The notes under the pieces are model-generated. The model saw only the letters and a program-made list of their open reading frames with translations. It did no database searches and was not told where the DNA came from. The translations under genes and the position numbers were made by a program. Shown in pieces: positions 58,451 to 64,000 of a stretch of DNA of 64,000 bases. Origin of the DNA: Utricularia gibba (taxonomy: Eukaryota; Streptophyta; Magnoliopsida; Lamiales; Lentibulariaceae); NCBI GenBank assembly GCA_002189035.1, contig CM007992.1:1116001-1180000 (forward strand). The letters are read 5' to 3'. Every line of letters starts with the position of its first letter. Position 1 is the first letter of the stretch.

Positions 58451-59705
58451 AAGGAGACTGAAGAGGCAAGCCTGAAGGAAAATGAAATGGATTCTGCAGG
58501 GGGAAGGGAGGGATCCAAAGAAGAAACTTCACATTACTCTGAAGGTTCATTGCACTCATTGGTATAGCTAGTTATGCTTGACAGAAAGCACAATGAGGAC
58601 TTACATGGGTATCATATTCTGTGCAGATTCTGAAGCAGCGGATGATGAAAGGGTTCCAGGGGAGAAGAATCACCAACCACAGGGCGCAGTGGTGTTGGAA
58701 GGAAACAAGATGATGGTGGATGGTATGAGCTTGAGCAAGAGTCGCGTGGCAGTTGAGTTCCTGAAACAAACTGGCATTTTGTTTCTCTTCAGTTATGTGG
58801 CAGAATTGCTGATTCGCCCGACGGTAGTTGCAGAAAGAGTGTCGGGGCATGTTGACAGGAATCCCCGCACACATGTTATAGAGGTTTTGGACTCTGATGA
58901 GGAAGACGGGGAGACTGGACAACTTGAAAACTCGAAAAGCCGAAATTCATCGCGTTCCCAAATGCACAGCATTGGGAGTGATGGAACAGAGGGTGATCAT
59001 TACGAGAGTATTGCTCCAGCTACAGGATCAAAGGGCAAATTTTTTGGCTCCTTCTCTGGAAAATCATCGGATCTTCTAAGCAAAATACAGTTAGATGGCA
59101 TCGGTTTTGCTGGTTTAGTTCCAGTGTCTAAGGAGATCCCAAGTGAACCCTGAGAGGAGAAGCAAAAGAGATTTCTCAGGTGCGTGATGACACATTTGAA
59201 TTAGCAGACGACATGGCATTGACATGCTAGAAATCTAATGTGTATCATTGTCCAAATGCATCATTTCACAAGGATGGCACATTGGAAGATCAACAAAGGG
59301 ATGCATTGCAACAAGCTTACAATCTTAAAAATGCAACCCCTGTTCAGCACATCCTGGGCTTGCAGCCAAACCAGAAGTTTCTCAGTTGACCCCCTGTTCA
59401 GCACATCCTGGACTTGCAGCGACCCCAGAAATTTCTCGGGTGACCCCTGTTCAGCACATCCTGTCCTTGCAGCGAAACAAGAAGTTTCGCAGGTGACCCC
59501 TTGTTCAGCACATCCTGGGCTTGCAGCGAAACCAGAAGTTTCTCAGGTGATGTGTAATTCTTCCCTGTGAACTCACGGGCTATAAAACTTCTAACAATTT
59601 GTTCCCTCTATTATGCTCCAGCCTCTACTAACGCCAGCTCATGAAATGGCAACATCCTGGAAGGGCTGCTGCGGGTTATTTAAATTGTTCTCCAGATCCA
59701 AATGA
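58451..59705 (+). pseudogene. Unrecognised gene with 54-bp coding repeats, apparently frameshifted
   Basis: Coding-like pieces in order: EMDSAGGREGSKEE before a donor near 58544; DSEAADDERVPGEK from about 58627 on to THVIEVLDSDEEDGE and a stop at 59153; HKDGTLEDQQRDALQQAYNL (about 59268-59327); four 18-residue repeats of the type TPCSAHPGLAAKPEVSQV (59336-59546); then, after an intron with matching phase (59547..59621), a last exon 59622..59705 ending SWKGCCGLFKLFSRSK. Three breaks fall at C runs (59148-59150, 59337-59340, 59444-59447) where one added base would continue the frame, and a TAG lies at about 59229-59231. The protein would be hydrophilic, acidic and nuclear-looking, but I do not recognise the family. 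It is either a decayed gene or an intact one damaged by base-calling errors. Exon limits in the 5' half are uncertain. Confidence 0.5.
59336..59546 (+). repeat. Four tandem 54-bp coding repeats
   Basis: The motif TGTTCAGCACATCCT recurs at 59341, 59395, 59448 and 59502, spacings 54, 53 and 54. Each unit encodes CSAHPxLAAxxExSxxTP. The one-base-short step is at a C run. Confidence 0.9.
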
Positions 59706-60769
59706 TTCCAAGATTGGCTAGATTGGCTATATTTCCTTGCCTCCTTTTCGAACATTTGTTTCCAAAAAACCTTTCTTCACTGTCAAGACGTAAGTTCATT
59801 GCAATTGCTTTCCTTTTCCTTTATCTGAGGGAGACTCCTTGCTGTAAACAGTTGCCTCAGACCAAAAGACTCATGAAGACAAAAATAGAGTGAAACACAG
59901 CATAGCGTTGGGAAACATATGAGAACATACGGTTTAAACATGTAAGCAGTATTCTTGTAACAGAAAGTAAAAAGCAATTCATGTCGCAAGCACTGTTGAT
60001 TTTTGTATGCCCCCTTAACGAAATGACCAGAAACAAAATATTCTAGACGTAGCATTTCATAGGCAGTACAAATGTTACTGATGAGAAGAGTAAACTGAAA
60101 TGAATATCAACCGTAAGAAAGAAGCAACCTCAGCCGAAAGATGGTGAATTGTTTTTTGTCATAATCACAGTTGGTAAAACTCATGTTTCTCCAACATTTC
60201 ATCATCGATTGCTTCAAAGGGTAAAAACCCAAAGCTATAATGGTAAAAGAGCAACAGAGATCAGATGGTAGAGCATGATTTCAAATTCATCATTCACACA
60301 GAAGACATGGATGGGTGATTATCATCACACCTCCACCTCCCTCTCCAAAAACAGAAACCTTGTATTGAAGACGAACTATGAAGAAAGATCCAGAGGAATC
60401 AGATAAAAAATTGTCATTCACCAGATTACACCTGTTTTTAGATGCAAGTTAGACTGGGGCGACATGCATATCGTCATTTTCCATTCACGCCAAGAACATT
60501 CTGGATAATCAAACGAAGAGGAGAAACAAACAACGCGGCTAACAGAAGTAATTCGTAATTTGGAAACTTCAAAACCTGTTCTTGCACAATCTGGTATCAG
60601 AGGACGCTAAATTCATACGAAGAAGTGAAGAGAAGAGATTCGCATACGCAGCAGTCCACTAGGGTTTGCTTCCTGGGCCGGCTGCTCTGGAAAATAACAG
60701 AGGAGTCCTTGGGCGGTAATTGGGCTTCTGTGGCCCATCACACGGTTTCTCAATTCCCGTTGTTGTTCA
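59706..60769. other. Intergenic DNA left of the Mutator-like element
   Basis: Mixed composition with no recognisable gene on either strand. Confidence 0.5.
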
Positions 60770-60780
60770 CCAGACTCTTT
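60770..60780 (+). repeat. Target-site duplication, left copy
   Basis: CCAGACTCTTT directly precedes the element; the same 11 bases follow it at 61723-61733. Confidence 0.8.
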
Positions 60781-61722
60781 GAGTAATTTGGCAGAATACC
60801 CCACTGTCAAAAAGTTATTTGCTGAATACCCCACCTTTTTGTAAAATTAGTTGAATATCCCTTACTTTTTTTTTGTTTGTTGAATACCCCTAATTGAGGT
60901 AATAGAAAGAATAAAATAATAAAAATATTTAATATGTTAAAAATAATTACTAAATACATTTACATATATATATTATATATACTTATTTGATGTTTATAAG
61001 TTGTATATAAAACTTTTATTCATGTATTTGAAAATGATAAACTTTAAATATCATTTAATTTTTATATCATAATATAACAATTCTAGTTAATTTTATCATT
61101 AAAAATATTTATGTTTATGTATTTGTAAATTTAATTAAAAATATGAAAAATGTAGAATATATTAAAGAATATATATTATTTTTGTTTATTAAATAATTGT
61201 ATAAATTTGTTGGGATTAAATGTAAAGACGGGCGTAAACACCCATCCCTATGAAACCACACCTTACACGGGTGTGGGTTACACCTTGCACATATGTGGAT
61301 TATATAACTTACGTATGTGGAAAGCATGTATTTTTTTTAATTTTTAAATTTATAATTTAATAAATTATATTTTACGAAATATTATAATTATTTTAAATTT
61401 AAATTAAATTATTTGAAATTAATATTAAATTTATTATTTATTTTGAACATATTTGCATATTTTACTAATTATTTATTTGTATGTTTATAATTTATTGTTC
61501 ATTACATATCAACAACAAAAATTAATTATACATATATATATACATATATATATATATGTAAATAAAATTATATATTATTTTAAATATATCAAATATATTA
61601 AATATATCAAATAGGGGCATTCAACCAACACAAAAAAAAAAACGGGGTATTCAATTAATTTTAGTGGGAGATGGATATTCAACAAATACTTTTTTGGCAG
61701 TGGGGTATTTTGCCAAAGAAGC
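60781..61722. mobile_element. Non-autonomous Mutator-like element with long terminal inverted repeats
   Basis: The two ends are inverted copies of about 110-120 bases. From the left, TTTGGCAGAATACCCCACTG, AAAAGTTATTTGCTGAAT, AAATTAGTTGAATATCCC and TTGTTTGTTGAATACCCCTA; read inward from the right on the other strand, TTTGGCAAAATACCCCACTG, AAAAGTATTTGTTGAAT, AAATTAATTGAATACCCC and TGTTGGTTGAATGCCCCTA. The 942-base element is flanked by an 11-base direct repeat. Long inverted repeats with a 9-11 base target duplication are the mark of the Mutator (MULE) superfamily. The AT-rich interior has no transposase, so it would depend on a source element elsewhere. Confidence 0.82.
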
Positions 61723-61733
61723 CCAGACTCTTT
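61723..61733 (+). repeat. Target-site duplication, right copy
   Basis: CCAGACTCTTT, identical to the left copy. Confidence 0.8.
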
Positions 61734-62236
61734 CATTTTGAAGGAGAATTTCCGTTCTGAAGCGCGGATGCCTGCCCTCGTTGTCGTCCTTTGTGAGTTC
61801 TCCTTTACGATTTCGGATTCGGCTCTAGCTTTTCATTTTCTTTTTCTTCGCATTTCGTGTCGTACTGAACCAGTTCTGGCGAATTCGGACTCAGCGTTTT
61901 CGATTTTTTCATGAATGTTGTAAGATTGAGATACGTAGATGTAACGAGGTTTGGAAGATGAAATTAATCAAATAAATTTAGTTGTCGGCTGTGAAGTTGC
62001 TTTTTGTTTCTTTCCCTCATGGTTTGTGTGCTGCTTGAATTCATATATCTTGCTATAAGGTTCTTGCACAGGCATTGTTTGGTTCGCTTCCTTCTCCTTT
62101 TTCTATTTCATTCTTGCTGTTTGTGCCATAATATATATTTCCTGTGCCCCAAAGTTTAGGGTAGTTTTCTGCTGACTGACATCTATTTTTCGGATGGCCA
62201 CCAGACTTGAGCTCCATCTGTTCTGGAAGTGATGAG
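61734..62236. other. Region between the Mutator-like element and the X8 gene
   Basis: Mixed-GC DNA with a possible short plus-strand exon (ATG near 61770, donor TTT/GTGAGT near 61792), not supported by a recognisable protein. It should also contain the X8 gene 3' UTR on the minus strand. Confidence 0.3.
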
Positions 62237-63267
62237 CTACAAAGCTGTTAGCATGAGATAACTGATGCTGATGAGCAGCATGCTGATTGATGCAGATTGT
62301 GCTGAGCTGGGTGGTTCATTATCAGACCCTGTTGGTTGGGAACCCGTGTCTCCTGGTGTGAATGGATTGGTTGTTGTGCTGTGGAAAAATCAGAAATTGG
62401 TTTTTGCTGAATTCTCCCCTTTAAATTGCTGCATCATCACTATAGAGAGCAGAACTCACCTTGGCGGTGCCATTGGTATTGCCGGTGGATTTGTGATGAC
62501 CGGTGGATTATTGATTACCGGTGGATTAGGCATTGTGTTTGTAGTTGCTGATGCAAACCGACAGTTACCGTTGCCTGTACAAAAATGAATGAGAGCTTAA
62601 TGTTAAGCAGATACCAACAGTTTCTTGCAACGAGTTTGAGAAAGTTGCTCACTTGGATCAGTGTTGGAAAGATGAGCTGCTCCTCCAAATGAGCAGCTGG
62701 TGGGAACCGGGTTTCTCTGGTAGTAGCTATTGAAGGCATAAGAAGCATGGTCACGAACTGTATCTGGATCGTGGCAAGGGCCGCCTGGTTGAATTGCCGA
62801 ACAGTCTGCTCCACCAAGGCCACATGCATAGTCGAGAGCTACTTGTAATGCAGCCGGGGAAGCATTAGCACTGGCAATGCACCATTCTCTTCCAGATGGG
62901 GTGGTTGTGGTTGGCCCAGTGGTTGGATTCGCTGCCGGTGTAGTCCCCGGTAAGGTCGGGTTTACGACTGGAACATTTCCCGGTGCTATTTGCCTCTGAG
63001 TGCCCGCCATTTGAACTTGTGGATAATACTCCAGGTTGTCCTCTTGAAATGCTTCAAATGGCATCCTCTCCACGATGGCTGCATCTGAAGATGAATTCCA
63101 TTGTCTGAAACAGCCATTCCATAGCATATAACATCTTTGGAAACAACAAATCAGTTAAACTCACCTGCAACGAAGAAGAAGAAGCCAAGGAAGATGAGGA
63201 CAACTGGAAGACGAGGTAATCTGGAGAGCATTTCAATTGCTTTAAAGATTTGAGGTTTCTCTGTCAT
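62237..63267 (-). CDS. GPI-anchored X8/CBM43 protein, plasmodesmata callose-binding type
   Basis: Four exons in coding order: 63165..63267, 62653..63084, 62460..62574, 62237..62378; 263 residues. The N-terminus ends in a hydrophobic signal core (LPVVLIFLGFFFFVA). A linker rich in Pro and Thr (NPTTGPTTTTPSG) leads to an X8 domain with six cysteines: REWCIASANAS, DYACGLGGADCSAIQPGGPC, NSYYQRNPVPTSCSFGG, NTDPSNGNCRFAS. A proline-rich stretch follows (PPVINNPPVITNPP), then a GPI signal with a small-residue site (SSAQSAS) and a hydrophobic tail. X8 (CBM43) binds beta-1,3-glucan; PDCB proteins of this build sit at plasmodesmal necks and promote callose deposition. No glycosidase domain is present. 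Exon 2 starts at the second of two AGs 20 bases apart, the only one that keeps the frame. An earlier Met13 start is possible. Confidence 0.9.
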
Positions 63268-64000
63268 TTTGTCAGGGGAATGCCTTGGTTTCAATGAAAA
63301 GAAGCAACCAGAATATCTGTATCTAAAGCCACTGATGAGAGAAGGGAATCAATGATTCCGTGAATGGAGGATGAAATGGAAAATGGAATGGAATATACGA
63401 GTAAACTTCCAACAGGAGAGGCATTATCTACAAGAAAAGGAAGAATAAGAAACGAAATCCATTGCTCAAGTAACACAGACCCCCAACATTCCTTTTTAAC
63501 TCCAAAAAGCTGTTCTCAGGGGTGACTCAGAACAGAGTTGTGAACCATTGAACTGTAAATATTGAAGGAATGCAAAAGGAATGATATCAATTCTTGTACG
63601 GGGCACCTCCTTTTGAAGCAAAAGAGCATTCAGAGACCTATAGAAGATGTACTCTGGATCAAGCTCATTCACAGTTGAAGAACTGCATCAAGCAATTGTA
63701 TGGACATTTGGTAAGGGGTCATGAGATACCCATCAAGCAACACCATGCTTGTATTCCCTTTTCATCAAAGTGAATACTTTTTAGTTTGAATCTGTAATTT
63801 AAAGTTGTTTTTTGAATCATTTTAAAATTATACAATTGTTTTATAGAATAATATAAAATTATATTATAAATTTTAATAAAATAAAATATGTATTATGAAG
63901 TTTAATATATTAAATTATTATCTAATTTAATATTATGATATAAATATATTTTTAGAATAAATAAATATTGAATATTATAATTTATTATTTAATCTTTGAA
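63268..64000. other. Upstream region of the X8 gene
   Basis: 63268 to about 63770 is mixed-GC and likely holds the X8 5' leader and promoter; the rest is AT-rich. No other gene seen. Confidence 0.5.

Noticed and set aside
1-64000. tRNA, rRNA, CRISPR or viral insert
   Set aside because: No tRNA T-loop motif in a fitting context, no rRNA-like stretch, no regular spacer array, and no viral polymerase or coat-like frame seen on either strand.

Overview
The window is nuclear DNA from a flowering plant, almost certainly a eudicot. Its genes are split by GT-AG introns with plant-like junctions. They sit as moderate-GC islands in very AT-rich, repeat-filled intergenic DNA, and the families present (NAC, GRAS, NIP aquaporin, FBA-type F-box, family-1 glycosyltransferase) are typical of plants. 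An asterid origin is possible but not shown. Exon boundaries below were built by hand from splice sites, reading phase and protein family recall; no database search was possible.

Layout. 4.08-4.94 kb (+): CURLY FLAG LEAF 1-like WW/EAR protein. 7.1-11.4 kb (+): NOC3, and 11.9-13.7 kb (-): NSA2, two pre-60S ribosome assembly factors placed tail to tail. 14.05-15.08 kb (+): broken F-box/FBA gene. 20.8-22.6 kb (+): NAC1-type transcription factor with a miR164 target site. 26.1-28.1 kb (+): CRPK1-like cytoplasmic kinase. 29.6-32.7 kb (+): membrane J-domain protein with a Jiv90 domain. 39.0-40.3 kb (+): LATERAL SUPPRESSOR (GRAS). 43.1-43.6 kb (-): RraA/HMG-aldolase-like protein. 48.0-49.1 kb (+): NIP1-type aquaporin, convergent with EXO1 at 50.0-53.7 kb (-). 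55.6-57.0 kb (-): zeatin O-glucosyltransferase-like UGT. 58.5-59.7 kb (+): an unrecognised, apparently frameshifted gene with 54-bp coding repeats. 60.8-61.7 kb: Mutator-like element with target duplications. 62.2-63.3 kb (-): GPI-anchored X8/CBM43 protein.

The genes do not form one pathway. Local themes are ribosome assembly (NOC3/NSA2, both with site II promoter motifs), axillary meristem and organ development (LAS and a miR164-regulated NAC), cytokinin conjugation (UGT) and DNA repair (EXO1, with an E2F site).

Three points stand out. EXO1 appears to contain two U12-type introns, one AT-AC and one GT-AG, 194 bases apart. Four otherwise intact genes (NOC3, NAC, EXO1, UGT) each carry one apparent frameshift that a single extra base would repair inside or beside a G or C run, and the unnamed gene at 58.5 kb carries three more. 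This looks more like systematic homopolymer undercalling than real gene death. Finally, seven diverged copies of one short repeat cluster between 34.8 and 45.8 kb, around LAS. I found no rRNA, tRNA, CRISPR array or intact transposase gene.
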